25,725 bases of DNA from DASUGM01 sp036274055 (GTDB lineage: Bacteria > Acidobacteriota > Vicinamibacteria > Vicinamibacterales > SCN-69-37). The DNA lies in the NCBI GenBank assembly GCA_036274055.1, contig DASUGM010000205.1, positions 1-25,725 of the forward strand. Direction: 5' to 3'. The position numbers were made by a program, and so were the translations under genes. The notes below the pieces were generated by a model. It was not told the origin of the DNA. It did not search any database and saw only the letters and a list, made by a program, of their open reading frames with translations. Each line of letters starts with the position of its first letter. Position 1 is the first letter of the stretch. Below, piece by piece: positions 16,210 through 22,732 of this stretch.

Positions 16210-16556
16210 CGACGCTGACGGTGCACTACGACGCCCGCTGCGGGCTCTGCTGCGCGGTCCGTGACTGGATCGCGCGGCAGCCGCAGCTGCTGCCGGTGCG
16301 ATGCGAACCGGCGCGGGGTCCCACGGATGAGCTGGTCGTGTCCGCGGATTCCGGCGAGGTCTGGAGCGGCGACAGCGCCTGGCTAATGGTGCTCTGGGCG
16401 CTGGCCGAGTACCGCTCGTGGTCGTATCGTCTGGCGAGCCCGGCGTTGCTGCCAGTTGCCCGTCAGATGTTCGCCACGCTGTCGAAATATCGCGGCGCAC
16501 TGTCCTGCCGCCTGGATCTACCGCCAAGCGATGCGAGCGAGGAGCCGACTACATGA
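16206..16556 (+). CDS. DCC-family (DUF393) thiol-disulfide oxidoreductase-like protein
   Basis: A 116-residue protein opening with VHYDARCGLCCAVRDWI, the YDxxCxxC signature of the DCC/DUF393 family (Cys12, Cys15, plus Cys16). The family is predicted to have a thioredoxin-like fold and to act on disulfides; its substrates are not established. It is shorter than many members and ends right after a SKYRGALSCRL segment. ATGA overlaps at both ends (16206-16209 and 16553-16556) make it the middle cistron of a translationally coupled three-gene operon. Confidence 0.82.
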   Translation: MTTLTVHYDARCGLCCAVRDWIARQPQLLPVRCEPARGPTDELVVSADSGEVWSGDSAWLMVLWALAEYRSWSYRLASPALLPVARQMFATLSKYRGALSCRLDLPPSDASEEPTT

Positions 16557-17221
16557 CCGTCGCCAGGAAACAGGTCGCGCCGAAGGACACCCGCGCGCGC
16601 ATTCTCGAAGCCGCGCTGACGCTGTTTCGCGAGCGCGGCTTTCACGAGGCGACGATGCGCGAGATCGCGGGCAAGGCCGGCGTCGCCACCGGGCTCGCCT
16701 ACTACTATTTCGATTCCAAGAACGCGATCGTGCTCGCGTTCTACGACCGCACCCGCGACGAGCTGCCGGCCGTGCTCGAGCCGGCGCACGCGCACCGCAC
16801 CCTCGGCGCGCGCCTCGAGGCGATGATCCTCGCGAAGTTCGAGTACTTCCTGCCGAACCGCCGGTTTCTGGGCGCGCTCAGCGGCCACGCGGCCGATCCG
16901 TCGAGCCCGCTCTCGCCGTTTTCGGAGACGTCGCGCGAGACCCGCGAGGCCGACATCGCGCACTTCGAGCGCGCGCTGACGGAGACACACACGTCGCTGC
17001 CGCGCGACATGGCGCCGCACATGGCGAAGATCCTCTGGCTCTATCAGATGGGCCTGCTGCTCTTCTGGATCTACGATCGGTCGGCCGGGCAGAAGCGCTC
17101 GCGCGACCTGCTCGACGCCAGCCTGAAGATCGTCATCGGCCTGATGCGGCTGTCGAACCTGCCGTTGATGAAGCCGGCGCGACGGAGCGTGCTGACGCTG
17201 ATCGAGATCCTCGAGAGATGA
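16553..17221 (+). CDS. TetR-family transcriptional repressor
   Basis: A 222-residue regulator. The N-terminal HTH is typical: RARILEAALTLFRERGF, then TMREIAGKAGVATGLAYYYFDSKNAIV with the recognition helix around residues 45-55. The all-helical C-terminal ligand domain (about 65-222) is too variable to suggest an effector. The start ATG overlaps the DCC stop. It probably binds the three TGAACATGTTCA palindromes at 15693-15775 and so represses its own operon; the ligand may be a compound handled by the membrane or DCC protein. Confidence 0.92.
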   Translation: MTVARKQVAPKDTRARILEAALTLFRERGFHEATMREIAGKAGVATGLAYYYFDSKNAIVLAFYDRTRDELPAVLEPAHAHRTLGARLEAMILAKFEYFLPNRRFLGALSGHAADPSSPLSPFSETSRETREADIAHFERALTETHTSLPRDMAPHMAKILWLYQMGLLLFWIYDRSAGQKRSRDLLDASLKIVIGLMRLSNLPLMKPARRSVLTLIEILER

Positions 17222-17233
17222 GTGAAAAGCGCT

Positions 17234-17364
17234 TGTCTTCAGAGCGCTCGGAAGGATCCTTAAAGGAGGTGTAGGGGCATGAAGGTGCTTCTGGTCTTAA
17301 ACCCAAGAGCTCTCCTTCATGCTCCTACATTCCTACCAAGATCCTTCCGAGCGCTCTGAAGACA
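17234..17364. repeat. Long imperfect palindrome, element C
   Basis: Perfect 25-bp outer arms (17234-17258 and 17340-17364; left arm begins TGTCTTCAGAGCGCTCGG) continue into a looser inner stem, where GGCATGAAGG pairs against CCTTCATGCTCC. The 23-bp core at 17307-17329 is identical to that of element B. It lies 12 bp from both flanking stops, between the convergent TetR and TPR genes. Confidence 0.88.
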
Positions 17365-17376
17365 GAAGTTCTTATC

Positions 17377-18996
17377 TCATCTCGCCGCTTGGCGCGCCTC
17401 AGCCAGCTCGGGCCGTCCCGGCGTATCCGCTTTTGCCGCGATCTTGAGTAACTCAGCGTAGTACTTCCGCGCGCTCGCCTGATCGCCCGCCAGTGACGCC
17501 GCCTTCGCCGCGCCGTAGACCGCGCGGAACCGGTTGGGTTCCTTCTTCATCGTCGCCTCGAATTCCTTGAGCGCGTCAGCGGGCCGGTTCATCTGGAGCA
17601 GCATCTCGCCGAGCAGCTCGCGCGCCGGCGCGATCGGGCCGGGGGTAACGGCGTTCTTCTCCGTCGCGTCTTCGCGGAGCGCGGCTTCGGTCATCAGCTT
17701 CAGCGCGTCATCCCTGCGGCCCTCGGCCAGGGCGAGAAACGCCGCCGCGCCGTCGTGCTGAATGCGGACCTGCTCGGCCCAGTAACCTTCATTGGCGGCG
17801 GCGAGCTTGTCGGCGATCTGCCGCAGCGCGGCGATCGACTCCCGGGCGATCTCCAGATTGCCGATGTGCGTGCCGCCGAGCGCCCGCGCGAAGTAGGTGA
17901 TCGCCTCGGTGTGCGGAAACTGGCTCGGCGACGGCGTCAGCGCCGCGGCCGTCTTCCAGTCGCGGCGCTCGAGCGCCCAGCGCGCCGGCATCGCCGCGAG
18001 CGCAAACACGCCCGCCGATCCCGACGCGGCGCCCTGGATCTTCGTCGGATCGAGCGCCGCCGCGATCTCCGGCACGCCGCTGATCATCGTCTGCACGGCC
18101 TTGTCCTGGCCGGTCTGCAGGTAGGCGTAGGTCATGTAGTCCATCGCGTGCAGCTCTTCGGCGCGCGCGTTCAGCTTGCGGGCGGCGGCAGCGGAAAGTT
18201 TGTTGGTCTCGATCGAGTCCTGCCACGCGCCGACCCGCGTGAACGTGTGCGATGGCATGTGCAGGGCATGCGGCGCCGCCGGCGCGATCTTCGCGTAACG
18301 GTGCGCGGCGTCGATCGCCTTGTCGGCAAGCGCCGGCACGTCGTAGCTGTGAATGATGTAGTGCGTGATGCCGGGATGGTCGGGCTCGAGCGGGTAGAGC
18401 TTCTCGAGAATCGCGCCCGCCTTGAGCTGATTCGCGTAGGTCTTGTCGGTTGGCAGCGCCGACGCGGTCAGCGACAGCGCCCAGAAGATCTGCGCCTCGC
18501 GATCATCCGGATACTTCGCGGCGACTCCCGCCATCGCCTGCTCGTAGGCGACGATGCGCGCGCGCTGGTCGAGGGTCGCGGCGTCGGTAAACAGCTTCGA
18601 CGCCGCGTCGATGTAGTCCTTCTCGCGTTGCGTGCGCGCGTCCATCTTGCGCGCCTGCTGGATCGCGTCGAGGCCCTGCTGGACCTGCGCCGCCGGACGG
18701 ATGCCGGCGCCGAACGGGTTGGTCCAGCGCGCCAGCGCGATGCCCCAGTACGCGATCGCGCAGCGCGAGTCGGCGTTGGCCGCCGCGGTGAAGTCGACGA
18801 TCGCCGGGCCGAACTCGAACGAATGCAGCAGCGCCATCGCATGCTGGAATTTTTCCTGCGCCGGCGCCGCGCACGAGGTCTGGAATTTGACCGAGCCGAG
18901 CTCACCGGCCGGGTGCTGATGGTCCTGAGCCAGGGCCGGCGCCGCCGTCAGCGTCGCGACGATCGCCGAGCCGAGAATCACGCGGGTAGAAGTCAT
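17377..18996 (-). CDS. Secreted TPR-repeat protein
   Basis: A 539-residue protein with a signal peptide (about 1-23, ending ALA-Q). A Cys- and His-bearing N-terminal part is followed by many helical hairpins of TPR type, for example the C-terminal LLGEMLLQMNRPADALKEFEATMKKEPNRF. Conserved-looking segments such as HYIIHSYD and HALHMPSHTFTRVG suggest a specific family rather than generic TPRs. The likely role is a periplasmic scaffold; no catalytic site is recognised. The start ATG 18996 has AGGAGCG 8 bp upstream and gives a clean signal peptide, so it is preferred over in-frame ATGs further upstream. Confidence 0.87.
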   Translation of the reverse strand: MTSTRVILGSAIVATLTAAPALAQDHQHPAGELGSVKFQTSCAAPAQEKFQHAMALLHSFEFGPAIVDFTAAANADSRCAIAYWGIALARWTNPFGAGIRPAAQVQQGLDAIQQARKMDARTQREKDYIDAASKLFTDAATLDQRARIVAYEQAMAGVAAKYPDDREAQIFWALSLTASALPTDKTYANQLKAGAILEKLYPLEPDHPGITHYIIHSYDVPALADKAIDAAHRYAKIAPAAPHALHMPSHTFTRVGAWQDSIETNKLSAAAARKLNARAEELHAMDYMTYAYLQTGQDKAVQTMISGVPEIAAALDPTKIQGAASGSAGVFALAAMPARWALERRDWKTAAALTPSPSQFPHTEAITYFARALGGTHIGNLEIARESIAALRQIADKLAAANEGYWAEQVRIQHDGAAAFLALAEGRRDDALKLMTEAALREDATEKNAVTPGPIAPARELLGEMLLQMNRPADALKEFEATMKKEPNRFRAVYGAAKAASLAGDQASARKYYAELLKIAAKADTPGRPELAEARQAAR

Positions 18997-19061
18997 GGCA
19001 AGCGCTCCTGGTGTCATGCGTGCCGACAAGAATACGCCGTACAGCGATTTGGTTCTGGCTT

Positions 19062-19093
19062 TACACCACGGTGTATTACAGATGCCATAATGG
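19062..19093 (+). promoter_or_regulatory. Probable VapBC operator/promoter
   Basis: The palindrome TACACC-AC-GGTGTA (19062-19075) is followed by CCATAATGG (19085-19093), and a further GGTGTA half-site runs at 19092-19097, just before the vapB ATG (19101). A CATAAT box at 19086-19091 may be the -10. VapB antitoxins normally bind such palindromes together with VapC to repress the operon. Confidence 0.55.
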
Positions 19094-19100
19094 TGTAGTC

Positions 19101-19370
19101 ATGGCGTTGAACCTGAAGAATCCCGAGGTCGAGCGGCTTGCCGCCGAAGTCGCGCGCCTGGCCGGTGAATCGAAGACCGAAGCAATCCGGAAAGCGCTCG
19201 ACGAGCGGCGAACGCGCTTGATTGGCGCCACCCCGGCCGAGCGCCGGGTCAAGGTGCTCAAATTCCTCCGCGCCAGGGTGTGGGCGTCGATCCCAAAGGA
19301 TCAGCTTGGGCGGCGCCTGACCCGCGACGAAGAAGATGCGATTCTCGGCTACGGACCGGGTGGCGTATGA
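19101..19370 (+). CDS. vapB: VapB-type antitoxin
   Basis: An 89-residue protein of the PSK/Rv0623-like antitoxin group. The N-terminal MALNLKNPEVERLAAEVARL matches the DNA-binding ribbon-helix-helix type and ESKTEAIRKALDERR is its second helix; the C-terminal half (about 55-89, LTRDEEDAILGYG) is the toxin-binding tail. It should neutralise the VapC encoded next and autoregulate through the palindromes just upstream. Its stop overlaps the vapC start (ATGA at 19367-19370). Confidence 0.88.
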   Translation: MALNLKNPEVERLAAEVARLAGESKTEAIRKALDERRTRLIGATPAERRVKVLKFLRARVWASIPKDQLGRRLTRDEEDAILGYGPGGV

Positions 19371-19756
19371 CGATCGACACCTCGGCGATGGTCGCCGTCC
19401 TTTTCGCAGAATCCGGGCACCTGGATCTCCTCGATCAGATGCTCGCCGCTGACGTGCTCCGCATCGGCGCACCGACGCTGGTCGAGACGAGCCTGGTCTT
19501 CGAGGGCAGGCGCGGGAAACCGGCCGGACGCCTCCTCGAGGATCTCGTCGGAGAACTGGGAATCACCGTGATCCCTTTCGGCGAGAACGAATGGCGCCGC
19601 GCCGCAGCCGCCTTCTCGAAATACGGCCGCGGCCGGCACAAGGCCTCGCTGAACTTTGGCGACTGCCTCGCCTACGCCACCGCGGCGATCGCTGGAGACA
19701 CGCTGCTGTTCGTCGGCGGCGACTTCCGGCACACCGACATCGCCGCCGCGATGTAG
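19367..19756 (+). CDS. vapC: VapC PIN-domain ribonuclease toxin
   Basis: A 129-residue PIN-domain endoribonuclease. All acidic metal ligands are visible: Asp4 in MTIDTSAMVA, Glu40 in LVETS, Asp99 in NFGDCLAYA and Asp119 in GGDF. The length and motif spacing are normal, so the toxin looks intact. Members of this family cleave tRNA or rRNA; the target here is unknown. This complete module contrasts with the broken VapBC pair at 11282-11700, which belongs to a different subgroup. Confidence 0.93.
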   Translation: MTIDTSAMVAVLFAESGHLDLLDQMLAADVLRIGAPTLVETSLVFEGRRGKPAGRLLEDLVGELGITVIPFGENEWRRAAAAFSKYGRGRHKASLNFGDCLAYATAAIAGDTLLFVGGDFRHTDIAAAM

Positions 19757-19777
19757 CGGCCGGAGAGTCCGAACCGG

Positions 19778-20107
19778 TTACTCGCCGCGCAGCATGATCA
19801 GCAGCATGCGAGCCGGTGTCGTCGCGCGGACGGCGTGCGGCACATTGGCGGGCAGCACGACAACCGTGCCCGGCGTCGCCATAACCTCGCGGCCGCCGAC
19901 GGTCAGCGCCAGCGTGCCTTCCTGTGTCAAGACGAGCGCGTCGAAGGGCGCCGAGTGCTCGCTCAGCTCTTCCCCCCGATCGAACGCGAACACGGTGATA
20001 TTGCCCGCTGCCGATCGCGCGATCACTCTGCTGGCAATGCCCCGCGGCGTCGGCGTGACCAATGAGTCGATCGGCAGCGCTTCGCCGGGGGGAAGGGTCG
20101 TGGACAT
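19778..20107 (-). CDS. Small single-domain cupin protein
   Basis: A 109-residue cupin. Motif 1 is reduced to EELSEHSAPFDALVLTQEG (His51) and motif 2 is LPANVPHAVRA (His91), so one or two of the usual metal ligands are absent. Metal binding may be weak, or other residues (Glu48, Gln62) may take part. The start ATG 20107 has AGGAG 8 bp upstream; the longer frame through element D is not credible. It is divergent from the Crp/Fnr-family gene, with element D between them, and may be under that regulator. The function is unknown. Confidence 0.85.
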   Translation of the reverse strand: MSTTLPPGEALPIDSLVTPTPRGIASRVIARSAAGNITVFAFDRGEELSEHSAPFDALVLTQEGTLALTVGGREVMATPGTVVVLPANVPHAVRATTPARMLLIMLRGE

Positions 20108-20129
20108 GTCGTCGCTCCTAAATCGTTGC

Positions 20130-20280
20130 TTGTCACAAGAGCTTTCAACCTTGGAGAAGATGGAGAAGAGGAGGTTCCCTTCTCTTGCAAACACGGCGAC
20201 ATGCGCATCTCGCCAGGTTTTTCCAAAGAGAGAACCCTGTTCTTCTCCACGTTCTCCAAGGTTAAAAGCTCTTGTGACAA
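20130..20280. repeat. Long imperfect palindrome, element D
   Basis: Arms of about 70 bp pair along nearly their whole length. The stretches are a perfect 16-bp end (20130-20145 and 20265-20280, TTGTCACAAGAGCTTT), a 12-bp stretch AACCTTGGAGAA (20147-20158 and 20252-20263), looser GGAGAAGA pairing, and GGCGA/TCGCC (20195-20199 and 20210-20214) closing a 10-nt loop. It shares the GCTTGTC left border and purine/pyrimidine-rich arms with elements A and C but not the GAGCTCTCC core, so membership of the family is less certain. It lies between divergent genes, 22 bp from the cupin ATG and 45 bp from the Crp ATG. Confidence 0.85.
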
Positions 20281-20325
20281 ACGCACTTTACTCAGCTCCC
20301 CCAATGTGACGTTAAGATCGCCCGC

Positions 20326-21015
20326 ATGCAACGGGCGACGGTCGCCGATCTGGCCCAGATCTCGCTGTTCCGCCGGGTCAGCCCCGAGGATCGTGAGCGC
20401 GTGACCGCGGTCGCGCGAGTGAGCCACTACGAGCGTGGCGATCACGTCTTCCACGAAGGCGATCCATCGACCGACTTCTTCGTCGTCATCACCGGGCGGG
20501 TCAAAGTCTACAAGCACGGCCCCGACGGCCACGACGTGATCCTCGAGCTGTTCGGCCCGGGCGGTCCCCTGGGCGCGGTCGCCGCCTACGAGTCGCGGCC
20601 TTATCCGGCGTCGGCGGCGGCCGTCGAGCCATCATCGTGCCTGCTGATTCCGCGGCAGTCATTCTTCGAGTTGCTCGAGCGGCATCCGTCGCTGGTGCGC
20701 GGGCTGCTCGGCAGCCTGTCCCTTCGGCTCGTTGAACTGACGACGCGTCTGACCGAGATGACCGGAGGGCGCGTCGAGTCACGGTTCGCGCGCCTGTTTC
20801 TCAAGCTCGCCGATCAGATGGGCCGGCCCGAACGTGACGGCGTCTTCATTCCGCTGGTGCTGACGCGCCGCGAGCTGGCCGACTTGATCGGCACGACGAT
20901 CGAAACGGCGATTCGCGTCATGAGCCGTTGGGGCAAGGACGAGATCCTGCTCACTGAGAAAGACGGCTTCCTGCTGCTGCGCCGGGCGGCGCTCGAGGCC
21001 GTGGCGGAGTCATGA
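20326..21015 (+). CDS. Crp/Fnr-family transcriptional regulator (possible nitrogen-oxide type)
   Basis: A 229-residue protein. The N-terminal cyclic-nucleotide-binding beta-barrel fold (about 12-125, FRRVSPEDRERV through GRVKVYKHGPDG) leads through a dimer helix to a winged HTH (about 176-225, LTRRELADLIGTTIETAIR). There is a single Cys (105) and no N-terminal cysteine cluster, so it is not an Fe-S FNR. The recognition helix reads E193-T-A-I-R197: Glu and Arg of the FNR ExxSR pattern are kept, but Ser is Ile. Lying next to the nos cluster it may be a DNR/NNR-like sensor; that is inference. The ATG has almost no ribosome site, and a short-leader or leaderless message is possible. Confidence 0.88.
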   Translation: MQRATVADLAQISLFRRVSPEDRERVTAVARVSHYERGDHVFHEGDPSTDFFVVITGRVKVYKHGPDGHDVILELFGPGGPLGAVAAYESRPYPASAAAVEPSSCLLIPRQSFFELLERHPSLVRGLLGSLSLRLVELTTRLTEMTGGRVESRFARLFLKLADQMGRPERDGVFIPLVLTRRELADLIGTTIETAIRVMSRWGKDEILLTEKDGFLLLRRAALEAVAES

Positions 21016-21061
21016 AGCGCGCAGCGCTGGTGCAATCATGAAGCGCGCAGCGCTGGTGCAA
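21010..21061. repeat. Two exact 26-bp tandem copies at a convergent gene end
   Basis: The unit beginning TCATGAAGCGCGCAGCGC is present at 21010-21035 and again at 21036-21061, and a degenerate third start follows at 21062. Each copy begins TCATGA, which is a stop codon read from either strand. The Crp-family stop lies in the first copy and the radical SAM stop in the third. Confidence 0.93.
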
Positions 21062-22294
21062 TCATGAGGCGCGGCGCGCCGGGCGCATCCGGCGCGCAAA
21101 GATCGGCCTTGCGGCGGTCCGGACGATCCGCCGCCATGCTTCATAAGCAAAGAACTTCGTATTTCGCGGCGCCAGCAATGCCGCGTCGTCGGGGTTTACG
21201 ACCAGGCTGACCTCGATGTTCGGCGCCGCCCCGATCGGCAGCCAGTGCCGCCGGCACGCCTCGTAGGCGTACTGCATCACCATCCGCATGTCGTCGTAGA
21301 CCGGCGGCGCCCACTGCTCCATGTCGGACCCGACCGTCGGCCGGAAGATGCAGACCGTGGGAAACGCGCCATGATCGGTGACGTAATCGATCGCCGCGAG
21401 CGTGCGATCGATCGGCTCGAGGCCGGCGATGATCTCGCCCGATACCGCGCCGCGCGGCATTTTCGCGGCGCAGTACTCGAGCGCGTCGAAGAACAGCTGC
21501 TGGCCGAGCATGCGCGCCTTACCCGGGCAGATGCGCGCGAACCACTCCGGATCGAACAGCTCGAAGCAGAACGAAAAATGATCGACGCCCAGATCGATCA
21601 GACGATCGTAGTGGCTGAAATCCTTCTCCGGCGTGAGCTGGACGCCGACCAGGACACCCACCTCCTCCTTCAGCGCTTTCACATACGGCTCGACCATCGC
21701 CATCCCGCGGGAGCCCTGAAAGCCGCCGTTGAGGTGCACGAACGTGACGCCCGATTCGTCGCGGGCGGCGCGCGCGGTCTCGACGACGTCGGACACGTCC
21801 TTGTCGCGCGCCTCGGCAACGCCGACGTTGCGGCCGGTCGTACAGAAATGACACGCGACCGGCGGCGAGTAATTCCAGAACGTGCACACCATGTTCACGT
21901 AGATGCCGAGGTACGTGCCCTGCAGGACGCCGATCCGGTTCATCGGAATCCCCGACGACGTCGGCCGCGAGTACCAGGCCGGCTCCGAAGGCAGACGCAC
22001 CGGGTAGCGGATCGACGTGCGCTCGTCGACGATCGAGTAGCCAGCCGCCGGCTCGCCGGACAGCGTGAACGGCGACTCGGCCGCGAACGACTCGACGACC
22101 GGCGCGTTCATCCAGATCTCGTGCTTCAACCACGGCGGCGCCGGCAGCGCGATCTCCAGACCTGAGCCGAGCCCGGCGCGCGTCCGTGAGATCCCACGTG
22201 CGCCATCGAGCACGGCATCCGGTGACAACCGCAGGCCGTGACAGAAGAGATCGATCTCCAGTTCGCAGGCGTTGCGCGCCAGGTTTATCGGCAT
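21062..22294 (-). CDS. Radical SAM protein with atypical C-X10-C-X2-C motif, nos-linked
   Basis: A 410-residue protein. The only plausible cluster motif is Cys137, Cys148, Cys151 (CTFWNYSPPVACHFC), with ten residues between the first two cysteines instead of the canonical three. A partial TIM-barrel pattern follows: FVHLNGGFQGSRG around 186-198 in the place of the SAM-contacting GGE motif, then VGVQLTPEKD, HFSFCFELFD and SGEIIAGLEP strands. The first ~115 residues are an extra N-terminal domain. It is the last gene of the leftward nos-type cluster, 24 bp after the cytochrome gene. It may modify or mature a partner in nitrous oxide respiration; no substrate can be named. Confidence 0.8.
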   Translation of the reverse strand: MPINLARNACELEIDLFCHGLRLSPDAVLDGARGISRTRAGLGSGLEIALPAPPWLKHEIWMNAPVVESFAAESPFTLSGEPAAGYSIVDERTSIRYPVRLPSEPAWYSRPTSSGIPMNRIGVLQGTYLGIYVNMVCTFWNYSPPVACHFCTTGRNVGVAEARDKDVSDVVETARAARDESGVTFVHLNGGFQGSRGMAMVEPYVKALKEEVGVLVGVQLTPEKDFSHYDRLIDLGVDHFSFCFELFDPEWFARICPGKARMLGQQLFFDALEYCAAKMPRGAVSGEIIAGLEPIDRTLAAIDYVTDHGAFPTVCIFRPTVGSDMEQWAPPVYDDMRMVMQYAYEACRRHWLPIGAAPNIEVSLVVNPDDAALLAPRNTKFFAYEAWRRIVRTAARPIFARRMRPARRAS

Positions 22295-22318
22295 GTGCTG
22301 CCGCCTTTCCAGTCGAGT

Positions 22319-22732
22319 CTAGTTCGAGCGCCTCGCCAGCGACCGAACGTAGGCGATCAGCGCCTGCAGTTCGGCGTCGCGAATCTGCGGATTGCTGGGC
22401 ATCAGCGGCTTGCCTTTCATGACGCCGCCCATCTGAATCGTCTTGCCGAGTTCCTCGTCGCTGATCGCGTCCATGTAGGCGGCGTCGGTGTGGTCGCGAG
22501 GAGGCGGCTTGAAGATCTTCGACGCCGGCCCGTCGCCCTTGCCCGATTCGCCGTGGCAGGGCGCGCAGGTCGTCATGTAGGTGCTTCGCCCCTTCTCGAG
22601 CATCGCGGCCGTGGCCACCGGTTTCTTCGCGCGTCGACGGTCGTGCTCGCGTGATTCATCCTCGGACGTGCACGCGATCGTCACGGCGAGGCCGATCGTG
22701 GCGGCGGCGAGCAATAACCCTGTTCGAGTCAT
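22319..22732 (-). CDS. Monohaem cytochrome c of the nos cluster
   Basis: A 137-residue protein with a signal sequence ending in a possible lipobox (VTIAC, Cys21), then a charged linker. One haem motif CAPCH lies in YMTTCAPCHGESGKGDGP and a likely distal Met in GKPLMPSNP, the usual class I pattern. It would donate electrons in the periplasm, plausibly towards nitrous oxide reductase, as small cytochromes of clade II nos clusters are thought to do. The ATG at 22732 has AGGAGG upstream (inside the NosFY gene), which fixes the start. The gene overlaps the NosFY 3' end by 77 bp. Confidence 0.88.
   Translation of the reverse strand: MTRTGLLLAAATIGLAVTIACTSEDESREHDRRRAKKPVATAAMLEKGRSTYMTTCAPCHGESGKGDGPASKIFKPPPRDHTDAAYMDAISDEELGKTIQMGGVMKGKPLMPSNPQIRDAELQALIAYVRSLARRSN

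Noticed and set aside
17755..19098. Open frame of about 447 codons on + opposite the TPR gene
   Set aside because: Arg-rich low-complexity translation with no ribosome site; the opposite strand has a signal peptide and TPR motifs.
19011..19100. Longer VapB start upstream of 19101
   Set aside because: The extension covers the operator-like palindromes, and the family N-terminus begins at MALNL.
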